From Pelagibacteraceae bacterium (lineage in GTDB: Bacteria > Pseudomonadota > Alphaproteobacteria > HIMB59): DNA of 64,000 bases. Position 1 is the stretch's first letter. Each line of letters opens with the position of its first letter. The DNA is taken from contig PAHR01000021.1 in NCBI GenBank assembly GCA_002705265.1, forward strand, positions 23,060 through 87,059, read 5' to 3'. Both the position numbers and the translations under genes were made by a program. Below are positions 53,758 through 62,500 of this stretch, piece by piece. The notes under the pieces were generated by a model. The model worked only from the letters and a program-made list of their open reading frames with translations, had not been told where the DNA came from and did no database searches.

Positions 53758-54540
53758 ATGAGTAAAATTAAAATTGCAATAGCGGGCGTTCTAGGTCGTA
53801 TGGGAAATAATCTTGTGCTCTCTGCACAGTCAAATGAATTTGTAGAGATAGTTGGGGTATTTGATAAAAGCCCCATCAGTCCAGAACAGCTTTCCTCATT
53901 AAATCTTAATTCAGAAATAGCTACAACTAGTGACGCATCATTTGACCTTGCAGATATCGTCATAGATTTTACATCACCAAGCTCATTGTTTATGTTTACA
54001 GAAAGCGCAGTTGCACATAAGGCAGGATTAGTTGTTGGAACTACCGGGCTCGAAGAAAAACATTTTCAATTATTAAAACAAACCTCAACAGCAACAAAAG
54101 TTTTTTATGCTCCAAATATGAGCTTAGGAGTAAATTCTTTTTTACAAATTGCAAGAGGTGCGGCAGGAAAATTGAAAGATTTTGATATAGAAATAATCGA
54201 ATCACATCATAAACATAAAGTTGATGCGCCAAGTGGAACAGCAATCAAACTTGGAGAAGAAATAGCTGATGAGATAGGCAGGTCAAGCAAAGATTTTGTT
54301 TTTGATAGACAACAGCAAGTGAAGAAAAGAAAAAAAACCGATATAGGTTTTTCTTCCATTAGAGGAGGGAATATATCTGGAGAGCATAGGATTATCTTTC
54401 ATGGAGAAAACGAAGATATTGAAATAACTCATAGAGCTTTAAACAGAAGAATATTCTCAGATGGAGCCATTAATGCTGCCGTATGGTTAAACTCCCAGAA
54501 TAACGGATATTTTATTTACAAAGATTTATTAAAATCTTAG
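53758..54540 (+). CDS. dapB: 4-hydroxy-tetrahydrodipicolinate reductase DapB
   Basis: DapB catalyses NAD(P)H-dependent reduction in lysine and diaminopimelate synthesis (260 aa from ATG at 53758; the track adds a TTG two codons earlier). The cofactor loop is AIAGVLGRMGNNLV, with the VVGTTG and APNMSLGVN segments typical of the family. The active-site motif is ESHHKHKVDAPSGTAIKLGE, with catalytic His and Lys. The 3' end overlaps the convergent DUF2244 gene by 12 bp. Confidence 0.96.
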   Translation: MSKIKIAIAGVLGRMGNNLVLSAQSNEFVEIVGVFDKSPISPEQLSSLNLNSEIATTSDASFDLADIVIDFTSPSSLFMFTESAVAHKAGLVVGTTGLEEKHFQLLKQTSTATKVFYAPNMSLGVNSFLQIARGAAGKLKDFDIEIIESHHKHKVDAPSGTAIKLGEEIADEIGRSSKDFVFDRQQQVKKRKKTDIGFSSIRGGNISGEHRIIFHGENEDIEITHRALNRRIFSDGAINAAVWLNSQNNGYFIYKDLLKS

Positions 54541-54960
54541 TTTATATTTTTCAATTATATTCTTAAGCTTCGTCCTTTTTCTATAATTAAAAAATTTTGC
54601 AAAGAAAGTTTTTTTTCCACCATAACTAAAACTTAATGAGTCTCTTTCATTTGTAATTTTTGTCCAAAAAATATTATGTTCAAAAACTTTCTCCTCTCTG
54701 TTTGGCATAGATCTATTTAAGGTAATTATTGAATTTGATAATGTAATTTTTTCAATGTTTTTTGATCGATGGTAGAAAATATAAAAACATACTGCAAGAA
54801 TAGAAAATTCAACCATACCAAAGATCATAACTGGCCAAGCACCTATTAGAAAAAACCTTGTGCCTATGAATAAGATCAAGATTCCTACAAATATTAAAAA
54901 TAATATAATTTGTAGATTGCTTAAGCTTTTATTTCCTTTTATATAAATATTTTTTGGCAT
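54529..54960 (-). CDS. DUF2244-type membrane protein
   Basis: This 143-aa inner-membrane protein has two adjacent membrane helices (about 18-40 and 45-65). The segment FFLIGAWPVMIFGMVEFSILAVCFYIFY is characteristic of DUF2244 (family GAWPV pattern), followed by a soluble beta-rich part ending in basic residues. The family is common in Alphaproteobacteria near cytochrome oxidase or nth genes; function unknown. It starts 87 bp from nth, divergently. Confidence 0.8.
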   Translation of the reverse strand: MPKNIYIKGNKSLSNLQIILFLIFVGILILFIGTRFFLIGAWPVMIFGMVEFSILAVCFYIFYHRSKNIEKITLSNSIITLNRSMPNREEKVFEHNIFWTKITNERDSLSFSYGGKKTFFAKFFNYRKRTKLKNIIEKYKLRF

Positions 54961-55047
54961 TACTTAACATAATTTGTATCAATATTTATAATCCAAGCAC
55001 AGATTTTTTTATTTCAAGATACTTAGCCACATGTTTTAATAAGGAAG

Positions 55048-55701
55048 ATGAGAAAAATTGATAGAGCCAAAATTGTCCAAAAGACATTAAATAGAATTTA
55101 TAAGAATGTCCCTATACCGCTTAACCATAATAATGTTTTTGAATTACTTATAGCTGTTTTATTAAGCGCTCAGTGCACAGATCAAAGAGTAAATACAGTA
55201 ACGCCTTTTCTTTTTGCTAAAGCAAAGAATCCTTTTGAAATGAAAAATATCCCATTAAATTTAATTTATAAAATAATTAGACCTTGTGGATTAGCCCCTC
55301 AGAAATCTAAAGCTATAAGAAATTTATCAAAAATTCTTGTAAATGATTTTGATGGAGTTGTTCCAAAAAACTTTTTAGATTTAGAAAAGCTTCCTGGTGT
55401 AGGTCATAAAACGGCAAGTGTTGTAATGTCACAAGGGTTTGGCTATCCCGCATTCCCTGTAGACACACATATTCATCGTTTGTCTCAAAGGTGGGGACTA
55501 ACTAATGGAAAAAATGTTACTCAAACAGAAAAAGATTTAAAAAAACTATTTCATATAAGATCTTGGAACAAACTCCATCTTCAGTTTATTTATTATGGAA
55601 GAGAATTTTGTAAAGCAAGAGAGTGCTTTGGGGTATCTTGCAAAATTTGTATTAAATGCTTTCCTAAAAGAAAAAAACCAATTACTACAAAAAAAGCGTA
55701 A
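55048..55701 (+). CDS. nth: Endonuclease III (Nth) with unusual Fe-S cysteine spacing
   Basis: Nth is a DNA glycosylase/AP lyase for oxidised pyrimidines (217 aa). The helix-hairpin-helix with the catalytic Lys is LEKLPGVGHKTASVVMS, and the catalytic Asp is in FPVDTHIHRLSQRWGL. The N-terminal LLSAQCTDQRVN segment is typical. The C-terminal cluster normally reads C-x6-C-x2-C-x5-C. Here it is CKARECFGVSCKICIKC, with Cys at relative positions 1, 6, 11, 14 and 17. The usual second ligand (position 8) is Gly. Whether a 4Fe-4S cluster forms with substitute ligands is open. Confidence 0.94.
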   Translation: MRKIDRAKIVQKTLNRIYKNVPIPLNHNNVFELLIAVLLSAQCTDQRVNTVTPFLFAKAKNPFEMKNIPLNLIYKIIRPCGLAPQKSKAIRNLSKILVNDFDGVVPKNFLDLEKLPGVGHKTASVVMSQGFGYPAFPVDTHIHRLSQRWGLTNGKNVTQTEKDLKKLFHIRSWNKLHLQFIYYGREFCKARECFGVSCKICIKCFPKRKKPITTKKA

Positions 55702-55824
55702 TATATCGAATAAATAACTAAAATATTTTAAATAACCTATAAGTTTCAATATCTTTTACCATGGGGGATACTTATAGTAAAATTAACAAATATTGTATAA
55801 AAATAAGGTCAAATTTCAGAAACC

Positions 55825-58800
55825 ATGAAAAAAATTAATAAAATTCTTATTGCCAATCGAAGCGAAATAGCAATTCGTATTTCTAGGGCAGCTACTGAGC
55901 TAGGTTATAAAACTGTATCTATATATTCATACGAAGATCGTTTCGCGCTTCATAGGTTCAAAACAGACGAAAGTTATCTTGTGGGCTCTGGCAAAGGTCC
56001 AATTGAGGCATACTTAGATTATAAAAATATAGTAAAAATTGCTGTTAATTCTGGTTGTGATGCAATCCATCCTGGTTACGGATTTTTGTCAGAGAACCCA
56101 GATTTTGTTAAAGAATGTCAAAAAAATAATATCTTGTTTATTGGCCCCAATGCTAAAGTTATGATGGCTCTTGGAAATAAAGTAGAAGCAAAAAAAATTG
56201 CTGCTAAAGCAAAAGTTGCTACTATTCCATCTTCAGGCCCTCTACCAAGAGATCTAAAAAAATGCAAAAGCCTCGCAAAAGAAATTGGCTACCCTATTAT
56301 GTTGAAAGCTTCATGGGGAGGTGGAGGTAGAGGGATGAGGGTTATTAGAAAAGAATCAGATCTTGAGACCCAAATTACTACAGCTAGGAGTGAAGCAAAA
56401 AGTGCCTTTGGCAAAGATGATGTTTTTTTTGAAAAATTAATTGAAAAAGCATATCATGTCGAAGTTCAAATAATTGGCGATACTTTTGGAAATCTAGTTC
56501 ATTTGTTTGAAAGGGATTGTTCTCTTCAAAGACGTCATCAAAAAGTTGTTGAAAGAGCCCCGGCCGCTTATCTAACTGATAGCGAAAGAAATAATATTTG
56601 TGAATCCGGAGTAAAGATTGGGAAGCAAGTAAGCTATTCTTGCGCAGGTACAGTTGAATTTTTAATGGACGTCAAGACCAGAGACTTTTTTTTTATTGAA
56701 GTAAATCCAAGAGTTCAGGTTGAACACACTGTAACCGAGGAAATTACAGGAATTGATATCGTAAAGGCTCAATTTCTTTTAGCTTCAGGTGCAAAAATAG
56801 GTGACGGTATATGTGGCATACCCGAGCAAAATCAAATTCAAATGAAAGGTCATGCTATACAATCGCGAGTTACTACTGAAGATGCTGAAAATGACTTTGC
56901 CCCAGATTATGGAAAAATATCTGTTTATCGTTCAGCAAGCGGTTTTGGTATAAGGCTAGATGCAGGAGCAGCTGCTACTGGTACTATAATTACCCCATAC
57001 TATGACTCATTGTTAGTCAAAGTTACAGCCAAGGGGCAGACTCCTTTTGAATCAAAAAAAAGAATGGACAGAGCACTTCGGGAGTTTAGGCTAAGGGGAG
57101 TTAAAACAAACATACCTTTTCTTGTAAAACTTATTAATCATAAATCTTTTGATGACTTTAGTTATCATACTAAATTTATTGATACGGAAAAAAATTTATT
57201 TAAATTTATCAAGAGAAAAGACAGGGCATCAAAAGTTTTAAGTTTCTTATCTGAAGTTATTGTAAATGGTAATGAAGAGGTTAAAAATAGACAGCCTATA
57301 ACAGAAACCGTTCCCGCAAAGTTATCAGATTATGGTATTTCAAAGTCAAGAAACGCAAAATTGGTTAATGAAAAAACTTACAAACAAATATTGGATGATA
57401 AGGGGCCTACAGCTGTTGCAGAATCAGTACTAAAAGAAAAAAAGTTATTGTTAACAGACACTACATTTAGAGACGCTCATCAATCCTTAATCGCAACAAG
57501 AATGAGAACAGAAGATATGCTTGGCGTTACAGACTTATATGAGGAGAGATTAAGGGGTTTATTCTCTGTAGAGTGCTGGGGAGGTGCTACCTTTGATGTA
57601 GCTTTAAGGTTTCTAAAAGAAGATCCATGGATGCGTCTAGAAAAAATTAGAGAACAACTACCATCATCTCTTCTTCAAATGCTTTTTAGAGGTTCTAATG
57701 CCTTAGGATATACAAACTACCCTGACAATGTTCTAAAAAGATTTATTCAAGTATCTGCTAAGTCGGGCATAGATGTTTTTAGAATTTTTGATGCATTAAA
57801 TTGGATAGAAAACATGAAGGTTTCGATAGAGGAAGTTTTGAAATCAGGCAAAATTTGTGAAGCCACGATTTGTTATTCTGGAGATTTGTCTTCTAATAAT
57901 GAAGCCAAATATACTTTGGATTATTATCTCAAAATGGCAGAAAAATTAGAAAAAATGGGAGCACATTTTCTAGCAATTAAGGATATGGCCGGTTTGTGTA
58001 AACCTAAGGCTGCAGAAGTGCTATTTAAGGAGTTAAAAAATAATTTAAAAATACCAATTCACTTTCACACACATGACACTAGTGGGAATGGCGTGGCAAC
58101 TTTATTAAGCGCATCAAAGGCTGGAGTAGATGTTGTTGATGTTGCGATAGATTCTTGGTCTGGATTTACTTCCCAACCAAGTTTCGGGGCTATTCTTGAG
58201 TCACTAGATGGCAATAAAAGAGACCCAAAAATTTCATCTGCTGTTGTGAGAACAGCTGCAAATTATTGGGAGGGAGTAAGAAAAAACTATCAACCTTTTG
58301 AAAGTAAAACGAGAACAAGCATGTCCGAAGTATATTTACATCAAATGCCTGGTGGCCAGTATACGAACTTACGAGAGCAAGCAAGATCCATGGGAATTAA
58401 AGATGATAGATGGCCTGAATTAGCCTCGATGTATTCGGAGGTTAATAATATTTTTGGAGACGTGATCAAAGTTACTCCTATTTCAAAAGTTGTGGGGGAT
58501 ATGGCGATATATATGCTTGCTAACAATATTTCAATCAAAGACGTACTGGATTCAAAAAAAGATGTTGGTTTTCCAGCTTCGGTAATTGAATTTTTTAGTG
58601 GTAGATTAGGACAACCCTATAAAGGATTCCCTAAGTCCTTGCAGAAAAAAATATTGAAAGGTAAAAAGCCAATCAATTATAGATATGGATCTAAAATTAA
58701 ATCTTTAAATATTAAAAATAAAAATTTGGAATTAGAAAAAAAATATAAAGAAGATATTTCAGAAAAAGATACTTTATCTTATATATTTTTTCCTGAGGTT

Positions 58801-59289
58801 TTTGATGACTATATGAAACATAAAAAAAGGTTTGGTGATACGAGCGTTATACCAACACCAAATTATTTTTTTGGTCTAAAAGCAGGTGAAGAAATCTATA
58901 TTAGTTTAGAACCAGGAAAAACTTTAGTTATAAGATATTTTACTCAGAGCGAGCCAAACGAAAAGGGATACAGAACGGTTTATTTTGAACTTAACGGACA
59001 GCCTAGATCCGTTGATGTCAAAGATAACTCTATTTCTGTTAATGACATAGAAAAAGAAATGGCAGATACAAGCAAAGATGAGCATGTAGCCGCACCTATA
59101 CCAGGTTTGTTAGTTGATGTAGCTGTTACCCAAGGCATTAAAGTTCAAAAAGGATCTAAGCTCTGTACTATTGAGGCTATGAAAATGGAAACAGTAATTT
59201 ATTCTGATAGATCAGGTAAAATTGAAAAGCTTAACGTGAAAGCTGGTGACAATATTGAAGCAAACCAACTCCTAATGGTAATAAAATAA
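55825..59289 (+). CDS. pyc: Pyruvate carboxylase
   Basis: This biotin enzyme carboxylates pyruvate to oxaloacetate for anaplerosis (1154 aa, full-length single-chain type). Domains run biotin carboxylase (1-460, ASWGGGGRGMRV and EVNPRVQVEHTVTEE), carboxyltransferase (about 545-820, LLTDTTFRDAHQSL, HFHTHDTSGNGV, and the metal-site lysine in AIKDMAGLCKP), and C-terminal biotin carrier (EAMKMET, biotinyl Lys near 1120). A beta-carbonic anhydrase gene starts 8 bp after the stop, which would supply bicarbonate. The 123-bp upstream gap shows no obvious operator. Confidence 0.97.
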   Translation: MKKINKILIANRSEIAIRISRAATELGYKTVSIYSYEDRFALHRFKTDESYLVGSGKGPIEAYLDYKNIVKIAVNSGCDAIHPGYGFLSENPDFVKECQKNNILFIGPNAKVMMALGNKVEAKKIAAKAKVATIPSSGPLPRDLKKCKSLAKEIGYPIMLKASWGGGGRGMRVIRKESDLETQITTARSEAKSAFGKDDVFFEKLIEKAYHVEVQIIGDTFGNLVHLFERDCSLQRRHQKVVERAPAAYLTDSERNNICESGVKIGKQVSYSCAGTVEFLMDVKTRDFFFIEVNPRVQVEHTVTEEITGIDIVKAQFLLASGAKIGDGICGIPEQNQIQMKGHAIQSRVTTEDAENDFAPDYGKISVYRSASGFGIRLDAGAAATGTIITPYYDSLLVKVTAKGQTPFESKKRMDRALREFRLRGVKTNIPFLVKLINHKSFDDFSYHTKFIDTEKNLFKFIKRKDRASKVLSFLSEVIVNGNEEVKNRQPITETVPAKLSDYGISKSRNAKLVNEKTYKQILDDKGPTAVAESVLKEKKLLLTDTTFRDAHQSLIATRMRTEDMLGVTDLYEERLRGLFSVECWGGATFDVALRFLKEDPWMRLEKIREQLPSSLLQMLFRGSNALGYTNYPDNVLKRFIQVSAKSGIDVFRIFDALNWIENMKVSIEEVLKSGKICEATICYSGDLSSNNEAKYTLDYYLKMAEKLEKMGAHFLAIKDMAGLCKPKAAEVLFKELKNNLKIPIHFHTHDTSGNGVATLLSASKAGVDVVDVAIDSWSGFTSQPSFGAILESLDGNKRDPKISSAVVRTAANYWEGVRKNYQPFESKTRTSMSEVYLHQMPGGQYTNLREQARSMGIKDDRWPELASMYSEVNNIFGDVIKVTPISKVVGDMAIYMLANNISIKDVLDSKKDVGFPASVIEFFSGRLGQPYKGFPKSLQKKILKGKKPINYRYGSKIKSLNIKNKNLELEKKYKEDISEKDTLSYIFFPEVFDDYMKHKKRFGDTSVIPTPNYFFGLKAGEEIYISLEPGKTLVIRYFTQSEPNEKGYRTVYFELNGQPRSVDVKDNSISVNDIEKEMADTSKDEHVAAPIPGLLVDVAVTQGIKVQKGSKLCTIEAMKMETVIYSDRSGKIEKLNVKAGDNIEANQLLMVIK

Positions 59290-59297
59290 ATTAGTAT

Positions 59298-59948
59298 ATG
59301 GATGATTATATTAAAATTTTACCTTCATATTTAGTTAAAAGATATCAGGGTTGGAAAGCAACTGGCTTTGAAGAAAATAAAAGCTGGTTTGCTAGAATGG
59401 CTGATATTGGACAAAGCCCAAGAGTTATGGTTGTATCATGTTGTGATTCTAGGGTTCATGCGACAGCAATGTTTGGCGCAGACACAGGTGAGTTTTTCAT
59501 TCATAGAAACATAGCAAATTTAATTCCACCATATGAGCCAAGCGGTGATCACCATGGTACTTCTGCGGCAATTGAATATGGTGTTTGTGCCCTAGAAATA
59601 TCGCATTTAATAGTACTAGGTCACTCAAATTGTGGGGGCATAAACGGAGGATACCATTTATGCAAGGAATCAAAAAGTCATCAAAAAACCATTTTTGTAG
59701 ACAAATGGTTAAATATAATTAGGCCCGCATACGAAAAAATTGCAAATAAAAATGTTGATGACCTAGCAAAAATTAAGTTATTAGAAAAAGAAAGCATAAT
59801 AACCTCAATCAATAACTTAATTGCATTTCCTTTTATTAAAAAAAATCTAGAGAATGAAAAACTAGTTCTTCACGGTTTATGGCATGATATTGCTTCTGGT
59901 GAGCTAGAGATGCTAGATCCAAATAAATTAGAATTTATTAAAATTTAA
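59298..59948 (+). CDS. Beta-class carbonic anhydrase
   Basis: This zinc enzyme interconverts CO2 and bicarbonate (216 aa). The ligands and catalytic dyad are visible in SCCDSRVHATAMFGAD (CxDxR) and LIVLGHSNCGGINGG (HxxC), with the FIHRNIANLIPPYE segment between. It has no signal peptide and so should be cytoplasmic. The 8-bp spacing after pyc strongly suggests co-transcription and a dedicated bicarbonate supply to pyruvate carboxylase. Confidence 0.94.
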   Translation: MDDYIKILPSYLVKRYQGWKATGFEENKSWFARMADIGQSPRVMVVSCCDSRVHATAMFGADTGEFFIHRNIANLIPPYEPSGDHHGTSAAIEYGVCALEISHLIVLGHSNCGGINGGYHLCKESKSHQKTIFVDKWLNIIRPAYEKIANKNVDDLAKIKLLEKESIITSINNLIAFPFIKKNLENEKLVLHGLWHDIASGELEMLDPNKLEFIKI

Positions 59949-59998
59949 AAAATGAATAAAAAAAAAATAATAAAATATTTCAAGGATTTGCTTAGATA

Positions 59999-60103
59999 AT
60001 GGAAGGCATTTTACAAATTATTATTTTAATTGCGCTAATATCAATTAGTATAGGAGTTGTTATTTTTGCATTTACAAGAATTAAAAAAATATTAAATAAG
60101 TAG
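59999..60103 (+). CDS. Very small membrane protein (34 aa), not in the ORF track
   Basis: The reading frame MEGILQIIILIALISISIGV, then VIFAFTRIKKILNK, forms one hydrophobic helix with a basic C-terminal tail (positive-inside). An AAGGA box lies 12 bp upstream and the stop is 2 bp before the next lipoprotein gene, which argues for a real gene in the operon. No family was recognised. Coding status rests on context only. Confidence 0.45.
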   Translation: MEGILQIIILIALISISIGVVIFAFTRIKKILNK

Positions 60104-60105
60104 TT

Positions 60106-60582
60106 ATGATAAAAATTAAATTTCTAATCATTATATTAATTTCTTTTATATTATTAAGCTGTAATACAACTAGCCCTGGCAATGTTAAAAAAACAGAAGC
60201 TCAAAAGATAACCTCAATTGATTATGGTTACATAATTTCATCAATGCCAGTTGATATAAAAGGTGAAGGAAGCGCAACAGGCGCCACGGCTGGCGCATTA
60301 ATAGGTGGTTTACTAGGCACCCAGGTTTGTGGAGAAGAAAAGATTGTTGGTAACAAATGTCAAGATGTGGCTGTTTTTTACGCTACAATTAGCGGAGCCG
60401 TATTAGGTTATGCCACAGAAGCACTTATGGGCAACCATGACGGATTCCAATACGTTATTGATGTGGACAATCAAGAAGATGACGTGGCTATAATTCAAGG
60501 GGATGAAGAACCCTTGGCTAATGGTGAGAGAATTGTAATACTCTATGGTGATAATATTCGAGTAACTCTTTTTGATGAATAA
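60106..60582 (+). CDS. Glycine-zipper outer-membrane lipoprotein (SlyB-like)
   Basis: This 158-aa lipoprotein has a lipobox LLSC near residue 18. A glycine-zipper stretch GSATGATAGALIGGLLG (about 57-73) and a second, ISGAVLGYATEALMG (about 102-116), form the 17-kDa-antigen/SlyB type hairpin that spans or lines the outer membrane. Two Cys in CGEEKIVGNKC may form a disulfide between them. The C-terminal part resembles the SlyB beta domain (RIVILYGDNIRV). Function is structural or stress-related by family; not specific. Confidence 0.8.
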   Translation: MIKIKFLIIILISFILLSCNTTSPGNVKKTEAQKITSIDYGYIISSMPVDIKGEGSATGATAGALIGGLLGTQVCGEEKIVGNKCQDVAVFYATISGAVLGYATEALMGNHDGFQYVIDVDNQEDDVAIIQGDEEPLANGERIVILYGDNIRVTLFDE

Positions 60583-60640
60583 ATAATTAAATATTTTTGT
60601 CTTTGTCTTCCCTCAAATAAACTTATATTAAATTTTATAC

Positions 60641-61621
60641 ATGGGCATATCAATCACACAGTTAGGCATTTTTTTAACACTCAAGGACATAATTAAAGAA
60701 AAAAAAATTCTTGCTATTTCAGTACAATACCCGCCTCCATTCTCATTAATAAAAAAACTTTCTAATAAATATGGGTCTCTATTAAGCGTTGCAGATTTAA
60801 AAAAACTAGAAAATGCTAATAATCAAAATTTTCAAAATATCTTATTTAAGGATGTTCTTGGCGCTGAGAGCATTGACTCTTTAGATATCTCTGGTGAAGA
60901 GGGGGCGACTATAGAGTTTAATTTAAATGAAGATATTTCTAGCTCTAATTATAAACATTTGCTTAAAAAATATGATTTAGTTTTTGAAGGAGGAACAATG
61001 GAGCATATAAGTAATTTACATATGTACTTGCGTAATATTTTTTCATTAATAAAAGTAAATGGTTTTTATTTGCCCAATGTCCCATCTACAGGTCAAATGG
61101 AGCATGGATTCTATCAATTTTCTCCTACCTTTTTTTGTGATTTGATATTTAAGAACAAAAAGTGGTTGGATCTACTTTTTTTAGGATTAGATGTTGATGG
61201 GTCAAGACACAAAGGACTGTCTTTTGATAATTTTTATGAAGAAACAAGCTTCAGTCACCCACCTTCAATTTCAAATACCTATGGTTATAAATTTTACAAC
61301 AAAAGATTTATGAAATCTTCAATTGCAACTGGCACGTTAATTAATCTTCTTAATCAATCAGGGTATACTACTAGCTTGCTATCAATTATCAAAAAAAGTA
61401 ACGAAGGTAACTTAAATTTTAATTTTAGCCAGTATATCTATAGATCCTTCAGTTTAAAAAATATAGTAGGATCAAGTAATAAAAAAATTACGGATAAAAA
61501 AAGTTTCATGAAAATAAGGTTATCAAAAAAATTTGTTAAACTTTTTATTATTAATTTCCCCTTAAGTTCAATTCTAAAGTATAGAATAATTTTGTTTATT
61601 GTTAGATTTATGAAAATATAA
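60641..61621 (+). CDS. Methyltransferase-like protein of unknown substrate
   Basis: This 326-aa protein has a segment SLDISGEEGATIEFNLNE followed by YDLVFEGGTMEHISNLHMYL and SLIKVNGFYLPNVPSTGQ. It follows the order of a class I SAM-dependent methyltransferase (Asp after strand 2, acidic strand 4, then a G-rich strand 5 turn). The classical glycine-rich motif I is not visible at the N terminus (KILAISVQYP). The later EHGFYQFSPTFFCDLIF is distinctive. Similar proteins are often found among surface-polysaccharide genes. The C-terminal 60 residues are basic and hydrophobic and may touch the membrane. Assignment is tentative. Confidence 0.5.
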   Translation: MGISITQLGIFLTLKDIIKEKKILAISVQYPPPFSLIKKLSNKYGSLLSVADLKKLENANNQNFQNILFKDVLGAESIDSLDISGEEGATIEFNLNEDISSSNYKHLLKKYDLVFEGGTMEHISNLHMYLRNIFSLIKVNGFYLPNVPSTGQMEHGFYQFSPTFFCDLIFKNKKWLDLLFLGLDVDGSRHKGLSFDNFYEETSFSHPPSISNTYGYKFYNKRFMKSSIATGTLINLLNQSGYTTSLLSIIKKSNEGNLNFNFSQYIYRSFSLKNIVGSSNKKITDKKSFMKIRLSKKFVKLFIINFPLSSILKYRIILFIVRFMKI

Positions 61622-61634
61622 CTCTATGTTTATT

Positions 61635-61661
61635 TTTTATTAAAAAATTTCTTTAATAAAA
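61635..61661. terminator. AT-only inverted repeat between convergent genes (possible bidirectional terminator)
   Basis: TTTTATTAAA and TTTAATAAAA are perfect 10-bp arms around a 7-base loop, just past the methyltransferase-like stop and at the 3' end of the HAD gene. A T-rich run follows on the plus strand. As the stem has no G-C pair it would be weak, but its place between convergent stops fits a terminator in such AT-rich DNA. Confidence 0.35.
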
Positions 61662-62191
61662 ATTTTTTCTTTTTTTATTAAATTAATTTTTTTTACTAAA
61701 TCATCTGAAGTATTTGTATAAATAATTTTATTTGAATTTTTCCAAACAGCTAAGTCCTGATTACTATTTCCAATATAGTCAAATTCTTTTATGTGTAATT
61801 GTTTCCGAATATATTTAACTTTATTATTACTAATCATATTAAAATTATTATGAGTTCCATAAAAGTCATTAAAATTAAAAAGTTTATTTTTAAATTGATT
61901 AATTAGAATAATATGTGATCCAGAAATGAGATATATTTTCCTTCCTTTTAACTTCTCCTCATTAATAAAATTTAAGCAAGCTTTGTTAAAAGTTAAATTA
62001 TCTAAATTAATAGCATAGTTTTTTGATACATAATATTTGGCTCCAGGTATGCCGTATACAAAAAACTTAAAGATTATTACAAATATACTAAAAATATTTT
62101 TATTTATTTTTTCTCTAAGCGCAATGTTCCCTATGTCTTCTCTTATAATTGTTCCATCAAGATCTACAAATAAGGGAATTTCTCTAGACAT
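61640..62191 (-). CDS. HAD-superfamily phosphatase-like protein
   Basis: This small HAD protein of 183 aa has motif I PLFVDLDGTIIRED at the N terminus. Motif II is KIYLISGSHI, and the late EFDYIGNSNQDLAVW provides the acidic motif IV. The inserted hydrophobic segment (IFSIFVIIFKFFVYGIPGAKYY) resembles the N-terminal HAD domain that is fused to UbiA prenyltransferases in other bacteria. Here it is stand-alone and may dephosphorylate a lipid-linked sugar, although that is inference. It follows the small Cys-rich gene by 3 bp. Confidence 0.78.
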   Translation of the reverse strand: MSREIPLFVDLDGTIIREDIGNIALREKINKNIFSIFVIIFKFFVYGIPGAKYYVSKNYAINLDNLTFNKACLNFINEEKLKGRKIYLISGSHIILINQFKNKLFNFNDFYGTHNNFNMISNNKVKYIRKQLHIKEFDYIGNSNQDLAVWKNSNKIIYTNTSDDLVKKINLIKKEKIFIKEIF

Positions 62192-62194
62192 ATT

Positions 62195-62500
62195 TTATAT
62201 TTTTTTAAAAAAAGAAGCGGTAACTTCAAGTTTCTCATTCTTGAAAACTTCTTTAGTATCGCCTATGCAATCACAATTTGCCACAGAACATTTAATAAGT
62301 AAATCGTTGTAAGCTATTAATTTCATTATTTCTAATTCCTTTGATTTAAATGATTTTCTGCCTCTTTTTTCCTCAGGAAATTCTTTAAAAAAGTCATCAA
62401 TAATTTTTGTTGAAATTTTTTTCACAATTTTAACGTTTTTGTATTTTTTAACTAATTTAAATTTTTTTTTGGGAGGGTGTTTTTTGATTATTTCTATCAA
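62195..62500 (-). CDS. Small basic protein with a Cys cluster, unknown
   Basis: This 101-aa lysine-rich protein (about one quarter Lys) has the segment IKCSVANCDCIGDTKEVF, with Cys spaced C-x4-C-x1-C. I do not recognise the family. Its start overlaps the purH stop as ATGA (4 bp), which supports real translation. It is sandwiched between purH and the HAD gene in one minus-strand run. It could be a metal- or nucleic-acid-binding protein, but the sequence does not prove this. Confidence 0.55.
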   Translation of the reverse strand: MIEIIKKHPPKKKFKLVKKYKNVKIVKKISTKIIDDFFKEFPEEKRGRKSFKSKELEIMKLIAYNDLLIKCSVANCDCIGDTKEVFKNEKLEVTASFFKKI

